From Phycisphaerales bacterium (lineage in GTDB: Bacteria; Planctomycetota; Phycisphaerae; UBA1845; Fen-1342), in contig JAGQOO010000004.1 in assembly GCA_020427345.1 (NCBI GenBank), forward strand, positions 1-40,289: DNA of 40,289 bases, read 5' to 3'. Below the pieces are notes generated by a model. It had not been told where the DNA came from. It worked only from the letters and a program-made list of their open reading frames with translations, and searched no databases. Positions 9,001-15,582 of this stretch are shown piece after piece. Each line of letters starts with the position of its first letter. The first letter of the stretch is position 1. Position numbers and translations under genes: made by a program.

Positions 9001-9668
9001 GCGATCGAAACAGCGGCCGTCACGATCGCCTGCACGTCCGAATCCAGCGTGAAGTTCATCGCGAAGCCGTTGCCGCTCGTCGTCAGCGCCGGAATCGTCG
9101 TGTCATCAAGCAGGTCAAACGTCACTTGCGAGCCAATCGATGAGTTCACGACGATGTTGGGAGTCACGTTCGATGGGGCGCCCGCGGCGGCCACGCGCAC
9201 GATTTTGGCGTCGGCGGACACAAACAGGTTGTTGGCCGCCACCGCGCTGTCGAATGTGCCGGAGCCGCCTGACGTAACTGTCAGCGTTCGCGCGGTAGTA
9301 AATGACGAGAAATCAAACCCGGCGGCCGAGTTCGTGCCGGCAACGACAATCGTCCCCGTGCCGTTCAACGTCATTTCGATGTCCGCGTTGGAGAAAAACA
9401 CGCGAAATGCGGTTCCGGCAAAGTCGATCGTGCCCGTAAAGCCGCTGTTCACGACGATGCCGGTGCAGTTGCCGATCGATGCGTCGACACTCACGGTCGC
9501 TGTCGAGTCGAAAACGATCCGGCCCGAGCCGGCGCCGGCGGAAAGCTGCGCGTTGACGGTCGCCGCGCTATGCGGCCCCGCTCCGCTGCTGGTCAGAAAG
9601 TCGTCGGCCAGCGCGGCGCTGGACAGCGCGAGGGAAACAAGCAGGCTGGCGCACAGGTGGCGGCGCAT
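6078..9668 (-). CDS. Large secreted repeat protein with Ig-like and CARDB/DUF11-like domains and Cys-TM-Arg tail
   Basis: The 1,196-residue exported protein has AAGGAGA four bases ahead of its ATG and a signal peptide (MRRHLCASLLVSLALSSAALA). Residues ~25-820 are low-complexity Thr/Asp/Gly/Val repeats of the type 'LTITGxGTIS-DLNG-TLVIGADITI', which suggests a long beta-helix or autotransporter-like stalk. Two bacterial Ig-like domains follow at about 830-915 and 915-1016, with PTGDVTVSDG and PSGKVTFKDG strands and 'ASYPGDTRYDPDTS' and 'AAYGGDTNYSGSAG' ends. A DUF11/CARDB-like domain at 1030-1150 contains VRVTIVNNGDAAAEDVTLSL. The tail from about 1162 reads GCGACG, a hydrophobic stretch and QRRALKRRTMR, a tripartite surface-sorting layout. 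It is probably a structural or adhesive cell-surface protein. No catalytic domain is seen. Confidence 0.85.
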   Translation of the reverse strand: MRRHLCASLLVSLALSSAALADDFLTSSGAGPHSAATVNAQLSAGAGSGRIVFDSTATVSVDASIGNCTGIVVNSGFTGTIDFAGTAFRVFFSNADIEMTLNGTGTIVVAGTNSAAGFDFSSFTTARTLTVTSGGSGTFDSAVAANNLFVSADAKIVRVAAAGAPSNVTPNIVVNSSIGSQVTFDLLDDTTIPALTTSGNGFAMNFTLDSDVQAIVTAAVSIAGISIDIAGDAGMATESVDFAAGLTLGAGASLGVLDVDVLSGVTTSANDALISVNGDATIETLTPTEGVTLDFDNAGAEGSTLTITDAVTLPANKTMTITGRDDGALSETVDFAGNLSIEGATLSIDGDDTDPVIVDATVTIDDDGTAVEIDGAGGATIDTVTMSAGQGNLDLSLNANTLTVTNGVSVGDNILHIMGTGPATVSEINLDMSGGALDVDISTTVTTLGQTANAAIDVASGRTLTAAIAPTDDLLTLTGIGTISQIDLNGNDTLVIGADINITALNIGAGGPTINVSGVNWTQTVPASNPVTLSGTGTIAGVDLGTPPPILTIDMGADLTITTFDPGLTGGGDTLTIAGDGDLTISSAAAPGAGDTVNYTGAGALAFAGGFSFAAAGVTLDLDDGETTIGTAGSNDNVTLTDTNDKVSIATGAALNTSGSITTAGGTKPFELMGGATLNLTSTTTETLTQAGDDEIALEGDTNITGSGKYTLNSANQFRINNLTIATTGQLIDLKPDGSLFFLNGATLDIGNDGLVSLDGQAAGTPVVLTSAGNVTINVNAGTDNLSLGFAEIDKATYASDSGKSALCDGVEIDDADLKAGAVNWDDKCGPSTITIDDVATTGVVGEAIAVMYSVTGDGTAPTGDVTVSDGTDECTGSVGDGECSIRFMTVGTKTVTASYPGDTRYDPDTSAASTVTISKASTKVTLTASDLTPQKGDTVTLTATVSVVAPGSGDPSGKVTFKDGSTTIGEGTLNSSGVATLTTDALEVGAHTLSAAYGGDTNYSGSAGTRALQVSNDSSGDPNDSMDTPAADLAVSLTVTSGDTLVIGDEIVVRVTIVNNGDAAAEDVTLSLDLPAGLGFLSATEVSSTTQSAELPATIGSDSVEIEIGAVAVGETLVIEAKFETMSAGSFSIGAELLSAGSVTLATASSIALGVVTEATPIGCGACGPVSMTMTLLTMLGIGVQRRALKRRTMR

Positions 9669-9795
9669 AACGTCTCCTTGAGTCGATGAAAGCCCTTTGC
9701 AGGGCCTATCGGGAGACTCGGACCGCCGACTCGAAGTCGAGATCGGGATCGACGGTCATCGTGGCGGAGATCGCGCAATTCCTGCGTCGAGAAGG

Positions 9796-11727
9796 CTACC
9801 AGCCGCCACCGCTGCCGCCGCCACCACCTCCTCCGCCTCCGCTGCTGCCTCCGCCGGACGAACCACTTCCGGACGGAGATGACGCGAGCGTGGCGGAGAT
9901 CGAACTGACCATGGTGGAGACGCTCTTGCCAAAATCGAACCCGCCGGAGCCGCCTGCCGTCACATCGTGCGATGGGTGGTAGTAGCTGGTTCGAACGGCG
10001 TCAGAGGAGAAGCGTCGCATCCACTGGCTCTGTGCGTTCAGCGCGATGGCGTATGGCAGGAAGTCGCCAAACTGATCGGGCTCAGGCGTGCGCTCATCCA
10101 GTCCGCGCAGGTGCTCGCGAAACGCGCGCCAGCGCGCCGCGATGTCCGCGCCGAGTTGCGTCTTGCGGCGCATGGCGCCGGACAACAGAATTCGCATCAA
10201 CCCTGCGCAGAACAGCGCGAAACCCGGCACATGCGCGACCGGCGCCCACCCCGACCACATTTCGACGTAACCCCAACAGATCCCGCCAAGCCCGATCAGA
10301 ATGAACGGCGTGACAAAAACGAAGACCGCGACGCCCGCCCACGAGCGCGCCTGCCAGGCCGCCGCCGCCATCACGGTGGGGATGCCGGCAAAGAAAGCGC
10401 CCCATACAAACAGGAATGCCGTCGTCGGACTGGAAACTCCGATCAGGATCAGCCCCGGAACCAGCCACGCGAGCCCCATCAGCGCGTTGCGGCCAACGCT
10501 GTGCTGAGGCCCCTTGTCGAAGTACTTCTCCTGCGTTTCGCTCCAGATCGCCCGCTTGATCGAATTCGCGGTCTTGTAGAAACGGTTCTTCAATTCGCTG
10601 ACGCGGATCGTCTCGCCGGCGTGGCGCCCGCGGCCGAACAAGCCGTTCAGCAGATTCAACTCAAATGGTCGAAGGCTCGCGTCGCCCTTCGACGCGAGAA
10701 CAATCTCAAAGTCGTCATCCAGTTGCCTCAGTTCGAGGACGCCGCGGCGGCCGAGATCCAGCAGCGTCGCGATTACCGATCGCATGTCGGTCGACTCATT
10801 CAACAGGGCGCCGACGATTGCGGGTGGTAGTTCGTCCGGCGGCGATGTCGCGGGGCCGAGGGCGGCTGTCGGCGCGGGATCACGACCGAAGCGAAACCAG
10901 CGCAGCCAGTTGAGCAAGACGATCACCGGAGCGGCCAGCAGCAGCACGATGACGCCGCCGGCGCCGTCGAAGAAGCCGTTAACTGTCAACGGCGCCTTGA
11001 TGACTTCTTTCGGGAATCGAACGAAAATCTCGAAATCCTGCTGCGGCGGAATATTGGAGGCTGAGAAGTGAATCGTGCGCGCATCGGCGTCCTCTTCCCA
11101 TTTCGCGTCCGGCGCTGTGCAGAAAAATGTCACATCCACGTTGTCCAGCGCACACGGGAGGTGGACATCGCAGGCGCCTTCCTTCACAGCCGAAATGCGA
11201 TCAGCGAAAATCGCTTTCCAGAATACGCCGTCTGAGAACAACCCCTTTCGAATGGAGCCGTTGAGCGTGTATGACAGTACGAACCGCGCTTGCTGGTTCT
11301 CGTACGGAGGCGCAGCCGGCGCGCGCGAGCGCCAACGCAGGCGCGTTTCGCTGAGCCCCTTCACGACGCGACACTTGTGAAGCGGAATGTCGTCTTTCTC
11401 GCTTCCCTCTACCACGGCGTAGTCAATCGGCTTGGCCGCGTCGGGTGTTTCTTTCTCGGGCTGTATGTCATGCGGGTCGGCGACGGGAACTTCGCGCAGC
11501 GAGATATCCGACACGGACGCGACGCCGCGCAACGGCATGTTGCGATAGCCGCCGTTCAGCGGGCCATCCAGCACACAGTCCCACGTTTCGGTCACGCGGA
11601 TGCGGCCATCCGTTTGAACGTCCATCCGGACCGCGATTCTGTCGAAGGAGAGCGCGCCTTCGCCGTTCGCGGTCGCGACGACCATCAGTGCCGTCAAGGT
11701 TGCTGTTATTCGCCGGATCGGGCTCAT
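9796..11727 (-). CDS. DUF2207 family predicted membrane protein
   Basis: The 643-residue protein matches the DUF2207 layout. A signal peptide (about 1-22) leads into an exported beta-rich domain containing IRVTETWDCVLDGPLNGGYRNMPL. A membrane segment near residue 250 (VIVLLLAAPVIVLLNWL) is followed by RFGRDP, a cytoplasmic winged-helix-like part with LLDLGRRGVLEL, three or four more membrane helices, and a Gly/Ser tail ending SGGGGGGGGGSGGGW. That glycine-rich end is typical of the family and is not an artefact. The start at 11727 is chosen for AGGAGG eight bases upstream and the signal peptide. The open frame further 5' overlaps the divergent gene region. The biochemical role of DUF2207 proteins is not known, and the neighbours do not reveal it. 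Confidence 0.88.
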   Translation of the reverse strand: MSPIRRITATLTALMVVATANGEGALSFDRIAVRMDVQTDGRIRVTETWDCVLDGPLNGGYRNMPLRGVASVSDISLREVPVADPHDIQPEKETPDAAKPIDYAVVEGSEKDDIPLHKCRVVKGLSETRLRWRSRAPAAPPYENQQARFVLSYTLNGSIRKGLFSDGVFWKAIFADRISAVKEGACDVHLPCALDNVDVTFFCTAPDAKWEEDADARTIHFSASNIPPQQDFEIFVRFPKEVIKAPLTVNGFFDGAGGVIVLLLAAPVIVLLNWLRWFRFGRDPAPTAALGPATSPPDELPPAIVGALLNESTDMRSVIATLLDLGRRGVLELRQLDDDFEIVLASKGDASLRPFELNLLNGLFGRGRHAGETIRVSELKNRFYKTANSIKRAIWSETQEKYFDKGPQHSVGRNALMGLAWLVPGLILIGVSSPTTAFLFVWGAFFAGIPTVMAAAAWQARSWAGVAVFVFVTPFILIGLGGICWGYVEMWSGWAPVAHVPGFALFCAGLMRILLSGAMRRKTQLGADIAARWRAFREHLRGLDERTPEPDQFGDFLPYAIALNAQSQWMRRFSSDAVRTSYYHPSHDVTAGGSGGFDFGKSVSTMVSSISATLASSPSGSGSSGGGSSGGGGGGGGGSGGGW

Positions 11728-11887
11728 TGGAGCATCCTCCTGCCAACAATCTAGCCAACGCCCGAGCAACCGCCGTTTGATAATCACGAGAATATTCGAA
11801 TCCCGGAGGGCGCGTCCCGCATGGTGCGCTGTCACCGACGCCATGCTAGCATGTGCGCAACCTGAGCCGCTGCAAGGAGGCTGAGCC

Positions 11888-12232
11888 ATGAATCTTCGAA
11901 ATGCGATCGCGATGTCAGGGGTCGTGTTGCTGCTGATGACCGGGTGCGCGAGCACGCCGCGCGCCGTTGGCCGCGATAAACCACGCGTCGTCCAGGCGGG
12001 TTGCGGCATGTGCGTCTTTCACATGAAGGGCGAAGACGAGTGCCAGTTGGCCGTGAAGATTGACGGCCGCCCGTATCTCGTCGTTGGAACGGACATCGAC
12101 GATTACGGCGATGCCCACGCGCCGGATGGGCTGTGCAACACGTCGCGCGAAGCGCGCGTGTCGGGCGAAATCCGCAATGACCGCTTCGTCGCACACACGT
12201 TTGAGCTCGAGCCGATGGAGATCGACGAGTAG
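11888..12232 (+). CDS. DUF6370 family small lipoprotein
   Basis: The 114-residue protein has AAGGAGG seven bases before ATG and a lipoprotein signal ending MTGC, with lipidated C20. The mature part carries CGMC (C39, C42), H45 and C52 within CGMCVFHMKGEDECQLAVKI, then GRPYLVVGTDIDDYGDAHAPDGLCNTSREARVSGEI. This matches the compact DUF6370 family, whose members are short exported or lipid-anchored proteins with this Cys cluster. The cysteines, histidine and acidic residues look suited to bind a metal or form disulfides, but no function is established. It is transcribed away from the DUF2207 gene and lies 18 bases upstream of the pterin-synthase-like gene, with which it may be co-transcribed. 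Confidence 0.85.
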   Translation: MNLRNAIAMSGVVLLLMTGCASTPRAVGRDKPRVVQAGCGMCVFHMKGEDECQLAVKIDGRPYLVVGTDIDDYGDAHAPDGLCNTSREARVSGEIRNDRFVAHTFELEPMEIDE

Positions 12233-12250
12233 CGGAGCCCGTCGCCTGCC

Positions 12251-13054
12251 ATGATTCTGCTCACGCGCGAAGTCCGTTTTTCCGTCGACCGCGATTGGGC
12301 CGGGCGGATCGAGCCGTCCCGGCCAATCACGAATTCGTGGGCCGGCTGGCCAAGCGCGGTCGGCATCGTGCCGTATCTATGCTTGCGGGCCACTGTCGCC
12401 GGCGAGCCCGACGCCACCACCGGATACCTGTGCAACATCAAGCTGATAGACGACTTGCTCCGCACGCGCGCCATTCCCGCCACGGCCGAAGCGCTGGAGG
12501 CGAACGGCTGGCGGATTTCCGCGGAGCGTTTGCTGCGGGGCATCTGGGGCGCCGTGCGCGATCAGGCGCCGGTCGGCGCCACGCTTCGCCGTCTTGAGTT
12601 GTTGACAACGCCGTTCTTGAGCTACGCGATCGAAAGCGAGGCGCCGCAGATGACGCTGTTGACGCAGCAGTTCGAGTTTTCCGCCGCGCACCGGCTGCAC
12701 TGCCCGTCGATGAGCGACGAAGAGAACGTCGCGACATTCGGCAAGTGCAATAACCCGAACGGCCATGGCCATAACTATCTGCTTGAAGTGAGTGTGCGCG
12801 GCGAGCTCGACGCGCGCGGCGCGATTCTGCCCCTCCCGCACTTTGAGCGCATCGTGCAACAGCGCGTCATCGATGTGCTCGACCACAAGCATCTGAACGA
12901 AGACACTACGCTGTTTCGCGAATTGAACCCCAGCGTGGAGAACATCACCCGCGTGATCTGGTCGCTGCTCGCGGCGCACGTTGGGCCGGCGGAACTGCAC
13001 GCCATCCGCGTCTGGGAAACTCCCAAAACATGGGCGGAGTATCGCGGCGACTGA
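12251..13054 (+). CDS. Double-domain 6-pyruvoyl-tetrahydropterin synthase-like protein
   Basis: The 267-residue protein is two PTPS-like units in tandem. The C-terminal unit (about 134-267) is canonical: QFEFSAAHRLHC with zinc ligand H147, FGKCNNPNGHGHNY with catalytic-type C166 and zinc ligands H172/H174, and VWETPKTWAEY with the substrate-anchoring Glu. The N-terminal unit (about 1-130) begins REVRFSVDRD but lacks the zinc histidines and the Cys, so it is probably structural. The family converts dihydroneopterin triphosphate into 6-pyruvoyl- or 6-carboxy-tetrahydropterin. The CNNPNGHGHNY motif is closer to eukaryotic-type PTPS than to typical QueD, and no queC, queE or folE lies beside it. 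The assignment between tetrahydropterin, folate and queuosine pathways therefore stays open. Confidence 0.85.
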   Translation: MILLTREVRFSVDRDWAGRIEPSRPITNSWAGWPSAVGIVPYLCLRATVAGEPDATTGYLCNIKLIDDLLRTRAIPATAEALEANGWRISAERLLRGIWGAVRDQAPVGATLRRLELLTTPFLSYAIESEAPQMTLLTQQFEFSAAHRLHCPSMSDEENVATFGKCNNPNGHGHNYLLEVSVRGELDARGAILPLPHFERIVQQRVIDVLDHKHLNEDTTLFRELNPSVENITRVIWSLLAAHVGPAELHAIRVWETPKTWAEYRGD

Positions 13055-13093
13055 GATCAGGAGCGCACGCGGGCGACGACTCGATCGCGCACG

Positions 13094-14131
13094 CTAAGCG
13101 ACGGGCGCAGTCGCCGGGGAATCGGCCGGCGTCTGCCCCTCCACTTCCGTGAGATACCAGCGCACCGTATTCGGGATGCCGCGCTCGTAGGGAATTGTCG
13201 CCTTCCAGTTCAACTCGCGCCGCGCCTTCTCGGCCGAGAAGAACGACCTGCGCCCCATCAGCCAGACGGCATAGCGCGTAATGAACGGCGGCTTCTTCGA
13301 GCGGAACAAGTGGCCAACGCACTCCAACACGAATCCCGCAGTGTAGGCGATGCGATACGGCACGCGCTGTGTGACGCGGGGCGCGTTGAGCGCGTCCGCC
13401 AGCATATCGAAGTACTCCTGCTGCGTAATCTCACCGTCATTGGAGCAGTTATACGCCTCGCCGGCGGCCTTTTCGAGATGCGCGGCGGTGATGCAGGCTT
13501 CGGCGATGTTGCCGGCGTAAACGACGTTCAGCCGATTCGTGCCGGCCCCGAGAATCTTGGCCTTGCCGGCGCGAATGATGTGCGCCAAGCGCGCGATTGT
13601 CGTCCGATCCCGCTCGCCATAAATCCACGCCGGCCGAATAACGGTCACCTGGATCCGGCCCTGCCGGTGCGCGTCCCATGCGATGCGCTCGGCCTCGACC
13701 TTTGATCGCGTGTAATACGCCCAACGGTACATCTTGTAGCCGAGGTCAAACGTCTCATCGACGGTGATGTCTTTCGTGTGATACCCATACGTGCTGATCG
13801 AGCTGATGTGCACAAAACGCCGGGCGCCCGCTTTAGCCGCCGCGTCGATCAGCGCGCGCGTGCCGTCGATCGTGTAGCGCTGAAACTCCTCCCACGGCCC
13901 CCAATCGCCGACGCGCGCAGCGGAGTGATAGACCACGTCACAACCTTGGCACGCCCGCGCCAGCGACGCCGGATCGTTCAGATCACCCTCTACGAACTCA
14001 ACGCCCTGCGTACGAAGCCAGGAACGGTCGCTGTTCGCCCGAACCAGCACCCGCACAGGCATATCCCGACGACGAAGCTGCTCGACGATGTGGCTTCCCA
14101 ACAATCCGGTCGCGCCGGTGACGAGATTCAT
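13094..14131 (-). CDS. NAD-dependent epimerase/dehydratase (extended SDR, 3-beta-HSD-like)
   Basis: The 345-residue protein opens with the Rossmann signature VTGATGLLGSHIVEQL. It has the acidic NAD-contact region EGDLNDPASL, the strand VVYHSAARVGDW, the active-site Ser segment FVHISSISTYG and the Y-x3-K pair in YYTRSKVEAE, followed by VIRPAWIYGERD. This is a complete, probably active extended short-chain dehydrogenase. The closest style is the 3-beta-hydroxysteroid dehydrogenase/NSDHL-like group or dihydroflavonol-4-reductase-like epimerases, but substrate cannot be read off. A C-terminal extension after YLTEVEG is Pro/Ala-rich. GAGG lies seven bases upstream of the ATG. It converges on the PTPS-like gene with only 39 bases between the stops. 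Confidence 0.85.
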   Translation of the reverse strand: MNLVTGATGLLGSHIVEQLRRRDMPVRVLVRANSDRSWLRTQGVEFVEGDLNDPASLARACQGCDVVYHSAARVGDWGPWEEFQRYTIDGTRALIDAAAKAGARRFVHISSISTYGYHTKDITVDETFDLGYKMYRWAYYTRSKVEAERIAWDAHRQGRIQVTVIRPAWIYGERDRTTIARLAHIIRAGKAKILGAGTNRLNVVYAGNIAEACITAAHLEKAAGEAYNCSNDGEITQQEYFDMLADALNAPRVTQRVPYRIAYTAGFVLECVGHLFRSKKPPFITRYAVWLMGRRSFFSAEKARRELNWKATIPYERGIPNTVRWYLTEVEGQTPADSPATAPVA

Positions 14132-14356
14132 AGAAGCGCCTCGCTGACTTGGTCCGCCCGCGGATACCCCGCCGCCGGCGCCTCGGTGTCCCGCACCGAT
14201 AACCTGGCTATCTCAAAGGCTTTATGGTTGCTTGTCGCCGCCAAGTTCATCGGAGTCTCGTTACCGGAGGTTGGGACTGCGGCGGGCACAGGCGGTACTC
14301 TAGTCGTGGCCTATGCACACGGCAACCGCGGATTCGACTCTCGCCCGGGAGGGCAG

Positions 14357-14383
14357 GGTAGTGTCCTGATTTGGGACACTACC
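14357..14383. promoter_or_regulatory. Perfect palindrome upstream of the rpmH promoter
   Basis: GGTAGTGTCC (14357-14366) and GGACACTACC (14374-14383) are perfect inverted repeats with a 7-base centre. The centre is about 65 bases upstream of the predicted rpmH transcription start. No T-run follows on either strand, so it is better read as a protein-binding operator or enhancer than as a terminator. The regulator is unknown. The remainder of the gene-free stretch 14132-14518 shows only the rpmH promoter and leader. Confidence 0.5.
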
Positions 14384-14399
14384 AGGGACGCCGGTCTGT

Positions 14400-14428
14400 T
14401 TGACGCGAAGACGCGGACGCGTCATACT
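14400..14428 (+). promoter_or_regulatory. Predicted sigma-70-type promoter of rpmH
   Basis: TTGACG at 14400-14405 and CATACT at 14423-14428 are separated by 17 bases, matching the -35 consensus at 5 of 6 positions and the -10 consensus at 4 of 6. Transcription would start near 14435, giving a leader of about 85 bases before rpmH. Confidence 0.5.
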
Positions 14429-14433
14429 CCGGG

Positions 14434-14456
14434 GCTCGGCATCGATTGAGCCGAGC
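14434..14456 (+). promoter_or_regulatory. Leader hairpin at the 5' end of the rpmH mRNA
   Basis: GCTCGGC (14434-14440) pairs with GCCGAGC (14450-14456) around a 9-base loop. It would form the very start of the predicted transcript. It may stabilise the mRNA or take part in autoregulation; the sequence does not tell which. Confidence 0.4.
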
Positions 14457-14518
14457 AAACATCAGGAATGTCGCGGCCCCTTGGCGGGAAAGCCGCGTGT
14501 GAAGCACGGAGACGGGTC

Positions 14519-14653
14519 ATGCATTACCCACACCGCCTCAGCAAGATCAAAAAGAAGCGCAAGAGCGGCTTTCGAGCCCGCATGCGCACGTCGCGCGGTC
14601 GCAAGACGATCAATCGCCGTCGCCGCCTCGGCCGTCGCGTAACTCCGTGCTAA
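14519..14653 (+). CDS. rpmH: 50S ribosomal protein bL34
   Basis: The 44-residue, very basic protein contains RKSGFRARMRTSRGRKTINR and a final RRRRLGRR. This matches the bL34 signature (HGFRARMxTxxGRxVLxxRRxKGR) and the usual length of 44-46 residues. bL34 sits deep in the 50S subunit against 23S rRNA. The ATG at 14519 follows GGAG by seven bases; an in-frame ATG at 14468 would add 17 atypical residues. In most bacteria rnpA (RNase P protein) follows immediately. Here the next gene is a convergent acetyltransferase and no rnpA is seen, so the usual rpmH-rnpA pair is split. The odd N-terminus (MHYPHRLSKIKKK instead of MKRTYQPS) is a lineage variation. Confidence 0.92.
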   Translation: MHYPHRLSKIKKKRKSGFRARMRTSRGRKTINRRRRLGRRVTPC

Positions 14654-14681
14654 GCGCACGTACGCCCTTGCCAGCGCGAGA

Positions 14682-15260
14682 CTATCTGAATCGGACGTAC
14701 ACCGCCGTGTCGCAGAGTTCGCCCGCCGGATTGCGCGCATCGTGTTGGGCGATCCCTTCGAGTTGATAGCCCGCTCGCTCGGCCACGTTTCGGCTTCGGC
14801 GATTCTCCGTCAGGCATTTGATTTCAATCCGAACCGCATTCAATTCGTCAAAGCAAAGCCGCGTCAGCGCTTCGACGCCTTCGCCGATGTACCCGCGCCC
14901 AACGCAGGACGTTCGGGCCCAATAGCCGATTTCGAACTTCGGCACGTCCCAATTCAGCCGCGGCAGACCCACGCAACCAACGAACGCTTGAGTTGAAAAG
15001 GCGGGGTCTGCGTCCATCAACCACAGATTCCAGTGAAAGGCCTCTCGCGCCTCAAACTGCTTCGTGGCTTGCGTAAAGAACGCGCGGGTTTGTTCGAGCG
15101 TCTGTCCGCCGACGGCCCATGGCAGCCACGGCGCTAACTCGGCGAGCGACTCGCACACACCCGCATTGACGGCCTCCGCATGCGCCACATCCGGGCCCAC
15201 CAGCAGCAGACGCGCAGTCTCAATGCGCCACAGGGCGGCGCTTTTCTCGGCGTTGCTCAT
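14682..15260 (-). CDS. GNAT N-acetyltransferase, RimJ/RimL type
   Basis: The 192-residue protein opens with the typical RIETARLLLVGP strand. It has AHAEAVNAGVCESLAELAPWLPWA, FVGCVGLPRLNWDVPKFEIGYW and the acetyl-CoA pyrophosphate loop in CVGRGYIGEGV (R/Q-x-x-G-x-G/A form). It ends with NRRSRNVAERAGYQLEG, the motif B helix. This layout fits acetyltransferases of the RimJ/RimL group, which modify protein N-termini or small molecules; the substrate is not identifiable. The ATG at 15260 is preferred; an in-frame GTG two codons earlier has no better ribosome site. It converges on rpmH, with 28 bases between stops, and lies 55 bases downstream of tRNA-Thr on the same strand. Confidence 0.88.
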   Translation of the reverse strand: MSNAEKSAALWRIETARLLLVGPDVAHAEAVNAGVCESLAELAPWLPWAVGGQTLEQTRAFFTQATKQFEAREAFHWNLWLMDADPAFSTQAFVGCVGLPRLNWDVPKFEIGYWARTSCVGRGYIGEGVEALTRLCFDELNAVRIEIKCLTENRRSRNVAERAGYQLEGIAQHDARNPAGELCDTAVYVRFR

Positions 15261-15315
15261 AGTCACATTGATAGCGTCTGCCGAGGGGATTGCGAGGGTT
15301 TCGCTGGAACAGAAA

Positions 15316-15387
15316 AGCCGATGGAGGGATTTGAACCCTCAACCCCAGCTTTACGAAAGCTGTGCTCTACCGTTGAGCTACATCGGC
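15316..15387 (-). tRNA. tRNA-Thr (anticodon CGT)
   Basis: Read on the reverse strand, a full cloverleaf is present. The acceptor stem is GCCGATG/CATCGGC, the D stem GCTC/GAGC, the anticodon stem CAGCT/AGCTG with loop TTCGTAA, and the T arm GAGGG-TTCAAAT-CCCTC. The loop gives anticodon CGT, which reads ACG threonine codons. CCA is not encoded; the discriminator is T, and a TTTT run follows directly as a likely terminator. The coordinates include the discriminator base. Confidence 0.95.
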
Positions 15388-15582
15388 GTTCACGATCGGG
15401 CGCAGACCGAGCTACTATCGACCCGTCGAGCCACATAGCTTAGGTCAGACCCGCGATTTGGGCAAGGTTCCGGGAATAGGCGAGGGCGGCGCCGACGGCG
15501 GGGGCTCCCCAACACCCAGCGTCGAAACGCCACCCTCGCGAGATTGGGTCCGGCCGATTGCCGCGAGCCGCCGAGCGGCCCG

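Noticed and set aside
8332-9681. A 449-residue open frame on the forward strand opposite the large secreted protein
   Set aside because: It is the codon-phase shadow of a repetitive Asp/Thr/Gly/Val gene, has no ribosome site and no domain, and its composition mirrors the reverse complement of those codons. The reverse-strand frame has a signal peptide, an SD and Ig-like domains.
12251-13054. Assignment as queD of a queuosine operon
   Set aside because: No queC, queE or queF is adjacent and the zinc-loop sequence is nearer eukaryotic PTPS.
14357-14383. The inverted repeat as the end of an insertion sequence
   Set aside because: No transposase, target duplication or second copy is seen in the window, and the two arms face each other across seven bases.
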